From Halorientalis marina (lineage in GTDB: Archaea > Halobacteriota > Halobacteria > Halobacteriales > Haloarculaceae): DNA of 64,000 bases. Of the stretch, positions 1-9,585 are shown one piece after another. The stretch is taken from assembly GCF_023028345.1 (NCBI RefSeq), contig NZ_CP095487.1, forward strand, positions 1,488,001 through 1,552,000, in the 5' to 3' direction. Position 1 is the stretch's first letter; each line of letters starts with the position of its first letter. Below the pieces are notes generated by a model. The model was not told the origin of the DNA. It did no database searches and saw nothing but the letters and a program-made list of their open reading frames with translations. A program made the position numbers and the translations under genes.

Positions 1-71
1 AGGTCCGACACGGAAAGCACCGGCGTCCCGGACGTGCCGGTCGCCGCTGCCGATCCGCTCTCGGAGCTCAC
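1..71 (-). CDS. livF: ABC transporter ATP-binding protein, LivF type (N-terminal 23 codons only)
   Basis: A GTG start lies at 69-71 and overlaps the TGA stop of the upstream livG gene (GTGA overlap). It is preceded by a GGAGGTGA Shine-Dalgarno sequence. The reading frame runs open to the window edge and reads MSSESGSAAATG then TPVLSVSDL. The ending matches the hydrophobic first strand that precedes the ATPase core in LivF proteins (compare LLQVRDLDAGYG in the second livF at 33448). By position it is the fifth gene of the operon and would supply the second nucleotide-binding subunit. Identity rests on operon order and this short N-terminus. Confidence 0.75.
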   Translation of the reverse strand, partial: MSSESGSAAATGTSGTPVLSVSD

Positions 72-871
72 AGCTCGTCACCTCCGAGGTACGCTTCCTG
101 CACGACGGGGTCGTTCTTGATGTCCTCCGGCGGCCCCGCCGCGATCATCGACCCGAACTGGATGACGATTGCCCGGTCGATGAGCGAGAGCAGGCCGCGC
201 ATGTTGTGGTCGACGACGACGAGGGTCAGCCCCTCGTCGCGCAGTTCCAGCAGGAGGTCCGAGACGCTCTCGACCTCCGGCCCCGAGAGACCGGCGAACG
301 GCTCGTCGACCAGCAGCATATCGGGGTCGGTCGCCAGCGCCCGCCCGAGCTCCAGCCGGAGCAACCCGGCGTGGGGCAGTTCGTCGGGGAGCATGTGCTT
401 GCGATCGCCGAGACCGACGCGCTCGCAGATCTGCTCCGCCTTGCGCTGGGTTTCGCCGCTCAGCCCCTGCATCGAGAACATCTTGTCGGGCATGAGCGCC
501 AGTGCAACGTTTTTCACTACCGTTCGGTCCTCGAGTGGGCGGAACTCCTGGAACGTCCGGGCCAGTCCTTTCTTGACCATCCCGTAGGCCGTGGAGCCGG
601 TCACGTCCTTGCCCTTGTAGTAGACCGTTCCCTCTGTCGGAGGAAACCGGCCGGTCACGCAGTTGAACGTCGTCGACTTGCCGGCTCCGTTGGGACCGAT
701 GAAGCCCAGGATTTCCTCCTCCTGGACGGCAAAGGAGAGGTCGTCGACTGCCGTGAGGCCGCCGAACCGCTTGGTCACGCTGTCGAGGACGAGCATCCCG
801 TCCTCGGGCCCGAACTCCGTCTGACGCCCCTCGAGACTCTCGCTTTTGTTGTCTTCCATTTCAGCGCTCAT
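68..871 (-). CDS. livG: HAAT-family ABC transporter ATP-binding protein LivG
   Basis: This is the cytoplasmic ATPase subunit of a branched-chain amino acid/amide-type importer. The protein has about 267 residues. It carries Walker A GPNGAGKST, the LivG-typical GLARTFQEFRPL segment after Walker A, and Walker B LLVDEPFAGLSG. The signature region reads LPHAGLLRLELGRALA, a divergent form of LSGGQ. The start at 871 is preceded by GGAGGTGA five bases upstream; an open frame continues to 955 but lacks such support. The gene overlaps the end of livM by 11 bases and livF by 4, so translation is probably coupled. Confidence 0.9.
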   Translation of the reverse strand: MSAEMEDNKSESLEGRQTEFGPEDGMLVLDSVTKRFGGLTAVDDLSFAVQEEEILGFIGPNGAGKSTTFNCVTGRFPPTEGTVYYKGKDVTGSTAYGMVKKGLARTFQEFRPLEDRTVVKNVALALMPDKMFSMQGLSGETQRKAEQICERVGLGDRKHMLPDELPHAGLLRLELGRALATDPDMLLVDEPFAGLSGPEVESVSDLLLELRDEGLTLVVVDHNMRGLLSLIDRAIVIQFGSMIAAGPPEDIKNDPVVQEAYLGGDEL

Positions 872-2018
872 CGTCGTCACCTCCGAGGATATCGCGCAGT
901 TCCTCGGTGTAGTTCTCGTAGACCTGTTCCGCCGGCGTCTTCGTCCGCTCGCCACCGTCCGCGGCGACCTCCGGCGTGTCGAATCCGGCCCGTTCCAGAA
1001 CCTTCCTGCCGATGCCGATCGCCCACCGGACGATACCGCCCGGGAGGGTAAAGAGGAGGATCAGCGTGATCACCGCGAAGATCAGGAAGTCCATGTCCGA
1101 GACCGGCGTGTTGAACAGCGGCACTTCGGCGTTGATGCCGGTCAACTGCTCGCGGATCAAGATCAGAGCCACGCCGCCGATGGCCGCGCCGACGATGGTC
1201 CCCATGCCGCCGAGGATGGCGGCGATGATGACCTCGACGTTGACGGTGATCGAGAGCAGTGTCGTCGGGCTTGCGTTCCCGCTGGGCGTGAAGACGATCA
1301 GCGAGCCCGCGAGTCCGCCGATGGCCGCGCTCAGCACGAACGCCATGATCTTGAACTTCGCCGGGTTGAGTCCGACCGACGCGACCGTGTCCTCGTCCTC
1401 GCGGATCGCCGTGAAGATCGACCCGGCGTCGGTGCGGGTGATGATCAACAGGACGATCAGGACGAAGACGAACAGCCCGAAGGCGATGTAGTAGAACATC
1501 ATCTCGTCGCCGAACGTCTGGAGCCCCAACAGGGCGTCCGTGCCGGACAGTCCCTGTTCGCCGTTGAAGATGTCGCTCCGGTAGATGAAGATCTGGACGA
1601 GGATCAGCGGCGCCACGAGCGTCACCAGCGACAGGTACGGCCCTCTGAGCCGCAGGGCCGGCACGCCGATGATGATGCCGGCGACGGCTGCCATGAGGAC
1701 GCCGAACGGAACGGCCGTGATCGGATCGAGCCCGTGGCCGAGGTTCAGCAGCGCCGCGGTGTAGCCGCCGACGCCGAAAAACACCCCGTGTCCGAAACTG
1801 ATCTGGCCGGTGTAGCCCGAGACGACGTCCCAGCTCATCGCGTAGACGCCGAAGAAGTAGGCCGTCGCGAACATCAGGGCCATCGTCGCGTCGATGACCA
1901 TCGGCAGGGCCGCGAGCCCGACGAGGCCCACGAGCCCGAGCTTGTACCGCAGACTCATCTCGACGGGGTTCAGCCGCCCGAGCAACCGTCGACTTCGACT
2001 GACGTTTTTATCACTCAT
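861..2018 (-). CDS. livM: HAAT-family ABC transporter permease LivM
   Basis: Integral membrane subunit of 385 residues with about nine to ten hydrophobic segments. It has the LivM family stretch WDVVSGYTGQISFGHGVFFGVGGY in the first third and the EAA-like cytoplasmic loop around DEDTVASVGLNPAKFKIMAF near residue 215. The hydrophilic C-terminal tail of about 50 residues is acidic, as is usual in haloarchaea. It starts four bases after the livH stop and overlaps livG. With LivH it forms the translocation pore of the importer. The substrate cannot be read from the permease. Confidence 0.92.
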   Translation of the reverse strand: MSDKNVSRSRRLLGRLNPVEMSLRYKLGLVGLVGLAALPMVIDATMALMFATAYFFGVYAMSWDVVSGYTGQISFGHGVFFGVGGYTAALLNLGHGLDPITAVPFGVLMAAVAGIIIGVPALRLRGPYLSLVTLVAPLILVQIFIYRSDIFNGEQGLSGTDALLGLQTFGDEMMFYYIAFGLFVFVLIVLLIITRTDAGSIFTAIREDEDTVASVGLNPAKFKIMAFVLSAAIGGLAGSLIVFTPSGNASPTTLLSITVNVEVIIAAILGGMGTIVGAAIGGVALILIREQLTGINAEVPLFNTPVSDMDFLIFAVITLILLFTLPGGIVRWAIGIGRKVLERAGFDTPEVAADGGERTKTPAEQVYENYTEELRDILGGDDDER

Positions 2019-2022
2019 GGTA

Positions 2023-2883
2023 TCACTCCGCGAGCTCCCGGCCGAACAGGCCTTCCGGTTTGACGATCAGGACCGCGATGAGCACCAGCAGCGGGGCGAT
2101 GCCCGCAAGGTCGCTGCTGATGTACTGGATGACCGCTACCTCGAGGAAGCCGATGAAGTACGCGCCGATAACGCTGCCGCGGATCGAGCCGATGCCGCCG
2201 ATGACGACGATGGAGAACGACAGGACGAGCGGATTCCGCCCCATCGCGAACGTCGCGCCCAGCTGTGAGCCAAGCGCCATGCCCGCGATGCCCGCGAGTG
2301 CGCCGGCGATGACCCACGTCGCGAGGTTGATCCGGTTGCTCTTGATGCCCACGAGCGACGCTCCCTTCGCGGACATGCTCGTCGCCAGGATCGCTTTCCC
2401 GAAGTTCGTGTAGTTGATGAACAGGAACAGGCCGATGATGATGGCCCAGGACAGGATGAACACCGCGAGCAGGTTGAACTGGACGTTCGTGCCCGCTATC
2501 GAGAAGTTGCCCGCCATGAACTGCGGAATGGCGACGGGCTGGGCGCCGAAGGAGTTCAGTATCACCTGCTCCATCGCTACCGAGGTCACCAGCGTCAGTA
2601 TCATCACCATGATCGGCTCGTGCTCGAACCGCTTGATGATGGTGAGATACATGACTGCTCCAAAGAGCGCGGGTATGATTACCGCCGCGGCGACCGCGCC
2701 GGCGACACCGAGGCCGGCCTGTGCCGCAAGGTAGGCGCCGTACGCTCCGAGGACGATACTCGCACCGTGTGCCAGATTCAAGACACCGCCCACGCCGAAG
2801 ATGAGCGTGAACCCGATCGCGATCAGCGCGTAGAGTCCACTCCGTATTGTCGACTGGACGATGAACTGTGAGATTGCTGCCAT
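2023..2883 (-). CDS. livH: HAAT-family ABC transporter permease LivH
   Basis: Membrane subunit of 286 residues with about eight transmembrane segments. The family motif IFGVGGVLNLAHGASIVLGAYGAYLA is near residue 28, and the cytoplasmic coupling loop SMSAKGASLVGIKSNRINLATWV is near 170. It is the first permease gene after the binding-protein gene (24-base gap) and is followed four bases later by livM. It pairs with LivM in the inner part of the importer. Confidence 0.92.
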   Translation of the reverse strand: MAAISQFIVQSTIRSGLYALIAIGFTLIFGVGGVLNLAHGASIVLGAYGAYLAAQAGLGVAGAVAAAVIIPALFGAVMYLTIIKRFEHEPIMVMILTLVTSVAMEQVILNSFGAQPVAIPQFMAGNFSIAGTNVQFNLLAVFILSWAIIIGLFLFINYTNFGKAILATSMSAKGASLVGIKSNRINLATWVIAGALAGIAGMALGSQLGATFAMGRNPLVLSFSIVVIGGIGSIRGSVIGAYFIGFLEVAVIQYISSDLAGIAPLLVLIAVLIVKPEGLFGRELAE

Positions 2884-2907
2884 GTTTGATAAAAAGATCC
2901 GGTCAGT

Positions 2908-4281
2908 TCAGACCCACGGAGGGGACTGATAGTCGGCCGTCTGGAGGTTTTCGGGGAAGATGACCTCCTGCGTGCCGCCCTGCTGCGGGTTCTCCGGGTC
3001 GTCGGGCTGCCACTGCTGGAAGACCGGCCAGACCAGGTCCTGTTCGTACTTCACGTCGTGGGCGAACTCGTGGTCCGGGCCGTAGTACTCGACGGTCCCG
3101 ACGGTTCCGGTGTAGGAACTCTCTTCGAGGCCGCTGACGACCGCGTCCGCGCCGAGATCGCCCGCGTTCGCGACGACTTCCGCGAACTGGTTCATCGCGT
3201 CGTAGGAGATGTACCCCGTGTAGACCGGGTAACTGCCGTACTCCTCGTTGTACGAGTTCGCGAACGGCACGGTCTGGTCGGTGACCTCCGCGGTCGGCGT
3301 CGCGGAGTTCTGGGTCACGCCGTATGCACAGGCCCCGTTGGTCGCGCCGTAGTAGGAGGGCAACTGCATCGGGACGTGGATGCCGCCGAACTCGAAGGGC
3401 CGCTGCTGCTGGGCCCACTGGATGACGGCCGCCGTCCCGGTGTGTGCCATCGAGATGAACGCCGCGTCGGCACCGGAGTTCTCCACTTCGTTGTAAATCG
3501 GGTTGAAGTCCTCGGTTCCCGAGGGGTACCGACGGTTCAACACGACCTCGACGCCGGTGTCGGACAGCTTGTTGTTCAGGACCTCGGAGACCGGCTCCGT
3601 CCACTTGTAGTCCTCGACGAGGACGGCGACCGACTCCCACCCGAGGTCGCTCTGACTGGCTTCCATGAAGTCGACCAGGTTCTCGCCCAGGTGGTGGGCG
3701 TTGATCGGCCCCGTCCGGAAGTGGTACTTGTAGTCCTCGTAGCTGTTGTTGACGCGCGCGCTGGCGTCCGGCGTCGCCGCGCCCGTCGTCATGTGTGGCG
3801 TCTGCGAGCCGGCGATGTCGTCCATGATCGCCAGCAGGACCTCGCTGGTGAACACGCCCGTCGTCATGTCCACGTTCTCGTCACGAACGAGTTCACCGTA
3901 CCGGTTCCGCCCCGTCTGGGGCTGTTCTTTGGTGTCTTTGACCGTCACCGAAACGTCGGTGCCGTCGATCCCGCCGTTGTTGTTGATCTCCTGGGCCGCC
4001 AGCTTCACGCCGTTGGCGATGGAGGCGCCGATCGGGTTCTCCGAGGGAACGGGTGCGAGTACCCCGACTCGAATCTCGTCACGGTCCGAGAGAGGAATGT
4101 CCGCACCGTCACCGCCGCCGCCGCCGGAACACCCGGCGATGGACGTCGCGACCGCCCCCGCCCCTGCTGCCTTCAGGAAGTTCCGCCGACCGACTCCCAG
4201 CGACTTTCCATTGTTTTCCCCTGCCGCATCTTTGCTTCCGTTATAACCCCTGTCTGGGCTGTCACTACCATCGTTAACCAT
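2908..4281 (-). CDS. HAAT-family ABC transporter substrate-binding lipoprotein
   Basis: Extracytoplasmic binding protein of 457 residues, first gene of the minus-strand operon. The N-terminus has a twin-arginine signal (GVGRRNFLKAAGAG, arginines 32-33) and a lipobox ending SIAGC with Cys51, followed by a poly-Gly linker, so it is exported by Tat and lipid-anchored. The mature part has the type I periplasmic binding fold of LivK/AmiC/UrtA proteins (IRVGVLAPVPSENPIGAS, ASIANGVKLAAQEINNNGGIDG). The ligand is not evident: amino acids, amides, urea or aromatic acids are all possible. The crotonase and SDR genes upstream are separately transcribed on the same strand. Confidence 0.9.
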   Translation of the reverse strand: MVNDGSDSPDRGYNGSKDAAGENNGKSLGVGRRNFLKAAGAGAVATSIAGCSGGGGGDGADIPLSDRDEIRVGVLAPVPSENPIGASIANGVKLAAQEINNNGGIDGTDVSVTVKDTKEQPQTGRNRYGELVRDENVDMTTGVFTSEVLLAIMDDIAGSQTPHMTTGAATPDASARVNNSYEDYKYHFRTGPINAHHLGENLVDFMEASQSDLGWESVAVLVEDYKWTEPVSEVLNNKLSDTGVEVVLNRRYPSGTEDFNPIYNEVENSGADAAFISMAHTGTAAVIQWAQQQRPFEFGGIHVPMQLPSYYGATNGACAYGVTQNSATPTAEVTDQTVPFANSYNEEYGSYPVYTGYISYDAMNQFAEVVANAGDLGADAVVSGLEESSYTGTVGTVEYYGPDHEFAHDVKYEQDLVWPVFQQWQPDDPENPQQGGTQEVIFPENLQTADYQSPPWV

Positions 4282-4310
4282 GGTGTCTGCTCTGATATGG
4301 GAAACGAGGG

Positions 4311-4317
4311 TAATAAA
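4311..4317 (-). promoter_or_regulatory. Putative TATA box of the first HAAT operon
   Basis: On the minus strand this reads TTTATTA and lies about 30 bases before the ATG of the binding-protein gene. That spacing fits a haloarchaeal promoter with a very short or absent leader. No Shine-Dalgarno sequence is visible before that ATG, which agrees with leaderless initiation. Confidence 0.5.
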
Positions 4318-4405
4318 TGTTGATGCCGTTCCCCGGCGTTTTCCGGTCTTTTATTACTGGGGTATTAAAAAGGTTGATACGGTCTCACATACCTCGTGAG
4401 GGTCG

Positions 4406-5200
4406 TTACCGTCCTTCGAATTCGGCCTCGCGCTGTTCCATGAACGCGCTGGCGCCTTCTTCGTGGTCGTGGGTCTCGAAGACGGCCGCCTGGGCCGCCG
4501 CTTCGTTGGTCACTGCCTGCTCCATGTCGCTCTGGAGACCCTGGCGCATGACGCGCTTTGCGGCCGTCAGCGCGACCGTCGGACCCTGCGCGATGGTTTC
4601 GACGTACTCGGCGACCGAATCCTCGAACTCGTCGTCGGCGTAGACTGTCGTGAACAGCCCCAGATCCTGGGCCTCCTCGGCGTCGAGCATCTCGCCGGTC
4701 AGGACCAGTTCCTTGGCCTGGTTCTCGCCGACGATCCGCGGCAGGAGGTAGGACGTGCCCGCGTCGACCGAGAGGCCGACCTGCCGGAAGCCGAAACTGA
4801 TGCGCGAACTCTCGCTCGCGACCTGCGTGTCACACGCGATAGCGAGGTTCGCGCCAGCGCCGAAGGCCGTCCCGTCGATCTTCGCGATCACCGGCAGGCG
4901 GAACTCGTAGACCCGCTGGAGGGTCGCGCCCGTCTCCTCGACCTTCTCCACTTTCTCGTGGGGTTCGTTCATCCCGGAGAGCCCCTCCATCATCGCGTTG
5001 ATGTCCCCGCCCGCACAGAAAGCGCCGCCGCTCCCCTGGATGACGACACACCGTGCGTCGCCGTCGGCATAGATTTCGTCGAGTGCGTCCTCCAGCCCGT
5101 CGCTGATCTCGCCCGTGAGCGCGTTCCGGCTGTCGGGCTGGTTCAGGGTGATCGTCGCCACTGCGTCCTCGATGTCGAGTAGCACTGCGTCGTCTGACAT
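4406..5200 (-). CDS. Enoyl-CoA hydratase/isomerase family protein
   Basis: Crotonase-fold enzyme of 264 residues acting on acyl-CoA thioesters. The oxyanion-hole segments are visible: GAFCAGGDINAM near residue 65 and FGAGANLAIACD near residue 105. The classical hydratase glutamate (in a GxPE motif) is replaced here by FRQVGLSVDAGTSYLLP. That pattern is closer to PaaG-type isomerases, which use an Asp in this stretch, so an isomerase role is as likely as hydration. I chose the ATG at 5200 (MSDDAVLLD) over 5212 because the alignable crotonase N-terminus begins there. It stands alone between the transporter operon and the SDR gene. Confidence 0.88.
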   Translation of the reverse strand: MSDDAVLLDIEDAVATITLNQPDSRNALTGEISDGLEDALDEIYADGDARCVVIQGSGGAFCAGGDINAMMEGLSGMNEPHEKVEKVEETGATLQRVYEFRLPVIAKIDGTAFGAGANLAIACDTQVASESSRISFGFRQVGLSVDAGTSYLLPRIVGENQAKELVLTGEMLDAEEAQDLGLFTTVYADDEFEDSVAEYVETIAQGPTVALTAAKRVMRQGLQSDMEQAVTNEAAAQAAVFETHDHEEGASAFMEQREAEFEGR

Positions 5201-5309
5201 GGCTACCATCACGCACGGCGGAAGCGTTCAAAAAACTTCCCGAAGCCACTACCAACGGAATCGAGTCCGGCGCGAAAGCTAACAGTGTAAAATTCGGCCG
5301 TCCCGGTCT

Positions 5310-6077
5310 TTACTTCGCCGTCCAGCCGCCGTCGGCGCTGAGGACCGAGCCGGTGACGTAGGAGGCGGCGTCACTCGCCAGGAACACGGCCGGGCCGGCC
5401 AGTTCCTCGGGGTCGGCGAACCGGTCCAGCGGCGTGCGGTCGATGAGCGACTGCTTGATCTTCTCGTTTTCCATTGCGCCCTCGATGAACTCGGTGGCGA
5501 CGTAGCCCGGCGCGATGGCGTTGACCCGGACCTCGGGCGCCCAGTCGAGCGCCATGCTCTTCGTGATCCCGACGAGGCCGTGTTTCGAGGCGACGTAGGG
5601 GTGCTGGCGGGGGAGGCCGACCACGCCGCCGACGCTCGCGACGTTGATGACCGAGCCGTGGTCGCTCTCGTGGAGGTGCTCCGCCGCGGCCTGCGCGCAC
5701 GCGAACGCGCCCTGGAGGTTCACCTCGAGCGTGCCGTCGAAGCCCTCCGGGTCGACGGACTCCGGCTTCCCGAGCGCCGAGTCGGGGTTCATGCCGGCGT
5801 TGTTCACGACCACGTCGACGCCGCCGAAGGCGTCGGCCGTCTCCGACACCAGCGCGTCGATGCTGTCACGGTCGGCCACGTCGACGGTCGCCGCGTGTGC
5901 CTCGCCGCCGTCCTCGCGGATGCTCTCGACGACTGCTTCCACGTCCGATTCCGTCCGGCTTGCGGGCACGACCGACGCGCCCGCCGCCGCCAATCCTTCA
6001 GCGATGGCGCGGCCGATTCCGCGGCTGCCGCCGGTCACGATAGCGACACGGTCCGAACAGTCGAACTGAGCCTGCAT
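5310..6077 (-). CDS. Short-chain dehydrogenase/reductase (FabG-like)
   Basis: NAD(P)-dependent oxidoreductase of 255 residues, the standard length for the classical SDR family. Motifs in order: nucleotide-binding TGGSRGIGRAIAEGL, NNAG, catalytic Ser in INVASVGG, and YVASK with catalytic Tyr and Lys. The C-terminus ends YVTGSVLSADGGWTAK, typical of FabG-like enzymes. The start at 6077 (MQAQFDCSDR) is the normal SDR N-terminus; the frame is open to 6206 but the extra residues have no family match. The substrate is unknown; the neighbouring crotonase suggests acyl-CoA chemistry. Confidence 0.9.
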   Translation of the reverse strand: MQAQFDCSDRVAIVTGGSRGIGRAIAEGLAAAGASVVPASRTESDVEAVVESIREDGGEAHAATVDVADRDSIDALVSETADAFGGVDVVVNNAGMNPDSALGKPESVDPEGFDGTLEVNLQGAFACAQAAAEHLHESDHGSVINVASVGGVVGLPRQHPYVASKHGLVGITKSMALDWAPEVRVNAIAPGYVATEFIEGAMENEKIKQSLIDRTPLDRFADPEELAGPAVFLASDAASYVTGSVLSADGGWTAK

Positions 6078-6170
6078 ACCCCTGCATCGTCGCGGCGGTG
6101 GGATAAGAATGTGGCCCGTGCCGGACGGGTCCGCGGTACCCAATAGGTCAGGGCCGGTGTTGATGAGGCC

Positions 6171-7646
6171 GTGTCCACTACGACGCGTATGTACGTCCAC
6201 TGGCACCGCAGAGACCTCCGCGCGGGCGACAACCGCGGGCTCGCGGCCGCCGTCGCGGCCGCGTCACCCGACACGGGCGACCGCGCCTCCGAGACCGACG
6301 ACGCCGACGACGGTGACGGCGTCCTGCCCCTGTTCGTCTTCGACCGCGACGTCCTGGACCACGGCGCGCCGCCACGGGTGGCCTTCATGCTCGACGCCCT
6401 CGAGTCCCTCCGCGAGTGGTACCGCGAGCGCGGGAGCGACCTCCTCGTCCGCCACGGCGACCCCCGCGAGGTCGTCCCCGCCGTCGCCGAGGAGTTCGGC
6501 GCCGACGGCGTCACCTGGTGCAAGGACTACTCCGGGCTCGCACGCGAGCGCGACGCGGCCGTGCGCCAGGCCCTCGACGATGCCGGCGTCGCTCGCGAGG
6601 CCCTCCACGACGCCGTCCACCACGAACCCGGCGCAATCACCACCAACGACGGCGACTTCTACTCCGTGTTCACCTACTTCTCGAAGAAGTGGCACGACCG
6701 CCCGAAGGCGGACCCCTACGACCCGCCCGCGGCCGCCGACCTCGCCGCAGTCTCGGACGACGAACCACTCCCAACCCTCGCCGACCTCGGTTTCGAGGAG
6801 CCCGCGGCCGAGATCCCTGCGGCCGGCACCGATGCCGCACGCGAGCGACTCGACGACTTCTGTGCCGACGACATCTATCGCTACGACGAGCGCCGCGACT
6901 ACCCCGCCGACGACTGCACGTCGCGGCTCTCCGCGGACCTCAAGTGGGGCACCATCGGGGTCCGCGAGGTGTACGCGGCGACGGACCGCGCCCACGCGGA
7001 CGCCCCCGACGAGGACGCCCGCGCGTCCGTCCACGAGTTCCAGGACCAGCTCGCCTGGCGGGAGTTCTACACGCAGGTCCTCTTCTACAACCCCGAGGTC
7101 GTCACGGCGAACTTCAAGGACTACGAGCACGACATCGAGTGGACCCACGACCCCGAGGCCCTGCAGGCCTGGAAGGACGGCGAGACCGGCTATCCCATCG
7201 TCGACGCCGGAATGCGACAGTTACGCGCGGAGGCGTACATGCACAACCGCGTCCGGATGATCGTCGCGGCCTTCCTCACGAAGGACCTCCTCGTCGACTG
7301 GCGCGAGGGGTACGACTGGTTCCGAGAGCGGCTGGTCGACCACGACACGGCCAACGACAACGGCGGCTGGCAGTGGGCTGCCTCCACCGGCACCGACGCC
7401 CAGCCGTACTTCCGGATTTTCAACCCCATGAAACAGGGACAGCGCTACGACCCCGACGCCGAGTACATCAAAGCGTACGTCCCTGAACTTCGCGACGTGG
7501 ACCCCGCGCTGATCCACGACTGGCACACGCTCTCGCCGACCCAGCGCCAGCGGACGGCGCCGGAGTACCCCGCGCCCATCGTCGACCACAGCGAGCGGCG
7601 CGAGGCGGCCATCGAGATGTTCGAGCGCGCACGCGGCGACGACTGA
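6171..7646 (+). CDS. phr: Deoxyribodipyrimidine photolyase (cryptochrome/photolyase family)
   Basis: Light-driven DNA repair enzyme of about 490 residues. The N-terminal photolyase alpha/beta domain begins MYVHWHRRDLRAGDN. The C-terminal FAD-binding helical domain carries DNGGWQWAASTGTDAQPYFRIFNP and the Trp-rich segments expected for class I CPD photolyases. The annotated start is the GTG at 6171; an in-frame ATG at 6189 starts directly at the conserved N-terminus and may be the true start. It is transcribed divergently from the SDR gene and the two 5' regions overlap slightly in their open frames. Confidence 0.92.
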   Translation: MSTTTRMYVHWHRRDLRAGDNRGLAAAVAAASPDTGDRASETDDADDGDGVLPLFVFDRDVLDHGAPPRVAFMLDALESLREWYRERGSDLLVRHGDPREVVPAVAEEFGADGVTWCKDYSGLARERDAAVRQALDDAGVAREALHDAVHHEPGAITTNDGDFYSVFTYFSKKWHDRPKADPYDPPAAADLAAVSDDEPLPTLADLGFEEPAAEIPAAGTDAARERLDDFCADDIYRYDERRDYPADDCTSRLSADLKWGTIGVREVYAATDRAHADAPDEDARASVHEFQDQLAWREFYTQVLFYNPEVVTANFKDYEHDIEWTHDPEALQAWKDGETGYPIVDAGMRQLRAEAYMHNRVRMIVAAFLTKDLLVDWREGYDWFRERLVDHDTANDNGGWQWAASTGTDAQPYFRIFNPMKQGQRYDPDAEYIKAYVPELRDVDPALIHDWHTLSPTQRQRTAPEYPAPIVDHSERREAAIEMFERARGDD

Positions 7647-7745
7647 GCGGCGCCCCCCACGGCGCGGGCCGCCCGTCACCTGCCGAAATCACCACTGTCC
7701 TTATCATTCCGGGGGGTCGAATCCACTGCAGGACGACGGACGCGC

Positions 7746-9437
7746 ATGGTTTCCTCACTCTTCTCGCTCGCTCTCGTCTGGGGGTCGATCACGGCCGCGC
7801 TCGGCCTGACGGTTCTGGCCTGGCGCCAGCGCCCCAAACCCGGCGCGACGGCCTTTGCGACGCTGATGGCCGCCGGGACGTGGTGGGTCGCCACCTCCTC
7901 CATCGGTCTGTTCACCACCGACCCCGCGCGCCGACTGCTCCTCCATCGACTGGAGTGGCTCGGCCTCGTCGTCATCCCCGTCGCCTGGCTGCTGTTCGCC
8001 CTGGAGTACACCAGCCGCGATGCGTACGTGACGAGGCGGACCGTCGCGGCGCTCGGATTCGTCCCCGGCATCACCCTCGGAGCGGTCTGGGCCGGCACCC
8101 CCTTCGACCTCGTCTACGTCGCTCGAACGGTCAACGTCTACGGGACCATCAGCATCGTCGAGGTGAGTTACGGCCCCTGGTTCTGGGCATACACGGCCTA
8201 CGCCTACGCCCTGCTCGGGGCCGGCACCCTGTTGATCCTCCAGCTGGTCGTCAGCGCCCGCTCGCTCTACCGGGGCCAGGCGCTCGCGCTCCTCATCACC
8301 GTCGTCGCGCCGTGGACGGGAAACCTCATCTTCGTCACCGGCTACTCGCCGGTCGAGAACCTCGATCTCACGCCGTTCATGTTCCTCATCTCCGGGGCGG
8401 CGGGCATCGCCGCGCTCACGCAGTTCAAGCTCCTCGAATCCGTCCCCGTCTCCAGCCGCATCGCCCGGGAGTCGGTCGTCGAGAGCATGGACGACGGCGT
8501 GGTCGTCGTCGACGGCGACGACGCCATCGTCGACATCAACCCCCGCGCCGCGAGCGTCCTCGGCGTCGACCGCGACGCCGCAATCGAGAGCGCCGCGTCC
8601 GACCTGGTACCGGCCTACGAACGGCTCCAGGCAGCCGACGACCCCGACCACTGCGAGACCGTCGAGATGGACGGTCCCAGTGGGACCCGCTACTACGAGG
8701 TCAGCATGACGGGGCTCCGCGCCGACAGCCCCGGCCGCGAGGGACGGGTCGTCGTCCTCCACGACGTAACGGAGCAACGCAACCGCATCCAGCAACTCGA
8801 CGTGCTCAACCGTGTCCTCCGGCACAACCTCCGGAACGAGATGAACGTCGTCCACGGCTACGCCGGCAAACTCGACGCCGACGGGGCGGCCGTCGACCGC
8901 ATCCAGGAGAAGGCGATGCGGATGGTCGACCTCGGCGACAAGGCCCGCGAGATCGACCGCATCCTCGACGACGGGGTCGCCGGCGACCCGATGCCCGTCG
9001 ACGATATCGTCTCGGTCGAGATCGACCGCGCCAGGGAGACCTACCCCGACACCGAATTCGCGGTCGAGACCGTCGACGCGCCGGTCACGGTCTCCCGGAC
9101 GCTCGGCCCGGTCCTGCGGAACCTCCTCGAGAACGCGGTCGAACACAACGACGGCCCGGAGCCTACCGTTACCGTCACCGTCACCCGGGCGGACGGCACC
9201 GTCGCCGTCGCCGTCGCGGACAACGGCCCCGGCATCCCGGAGGGGGAGCGGTCGGTCCTGCGGACCAGGGAGGAGACGCCGTTGGAACACTCGAGTGGCC
9301 TCGGCCTCTGGTTAGTCAACTGGGGGTCGGAGACCATGGGCGGGTCGGTGACGGTCGAGTGTCCCGAAGACGGGGGAAGCGTCGTCACCGTCGAAGTCCC
9401 GGTCGCGACGGCGTCGCCCTCGACGGCCGCCCAGTGA
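7746..9437 (+). CDS. 7TM sensor histidine kinase with PAS domain
   Basis: Membrane sensor kinase of 563 residues. Residues 1 to about 225 hold seven hydrophobic segments of the histidine-kinase N-terminal 7TM type. A PAS domain follows at about 240-340 (VVESMDDGVVVVDGDDAIVDINPRA). The H-box RHNLRNEMNVVHGYA puts the phospho-acceptor at His360. The ATPase domain carries the N-box NLLENAVEHN, G1 DNGPGIPEGE and G2 GLGLWLVNW. No response regulator is adjacent, as is common in haloarchaea. The decayed kinase at 10255-10821 belongs to the same architecture. Confidence 0.93.
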   Translation: MVSSLFSLALVWGSITAALGLTVLAWRQRPKPGATAFATLMAAGTWWVATSSIGLFTTDPARRLLLHRLEWLGLVVIPVAWLLFALEYTSRDAYVTRRTVAALGFVPGITLGAVWAGTPFDLVYVARTVNVYGTISIVEVSYGPWFWAYTAYAYALLGAGTLLILQLVVSARSLYRGQALALLITVVAPWTGNLIFVTGYSPVENLDLTPFMFLISGAAGIAALTQFKLLESVPVSSRIARESVVESMDDGVVVVDGDDAIVDINPRAASVLGVDRDAAIESAASDLVPAYERLQAADDPDHCETVEMDGPSGTRYYEVSMTGLRADSPGREGRVVVLHDVTEQRNRIQQLDVLNRVLRHNLRNEMNVVHGYAGKLDADGAAVDRIQEKAMRMVDLGDKAREIDRILDDGVAGDPMPVDDIVSVEIDRARETYPDTEFAVETVDAPVTVSRTLGPVLRNLLENAVEHNDGPEPTVTVTVTRADGTVAVAVADNGPGIPEGERSVLRTREETPLEHSSGLGLWLVNWGSETMGGSVTVECPEDGGSVVTVEVPVATASPSTAAQ

Positions 9438-9585
9438 CGGGGCGGCCGTCGGGACGCTGGTCGGACGGGGACGAGCGTGCCCCTAGCCGTTGACGGTTAC
9501 GTATTGCCCGTTGTTTGCACGAAAACGACCGCCTTCTAAACCTTTAACAGATGTCCGGCCGAGTGTATCTATTGGAGGTTACATT

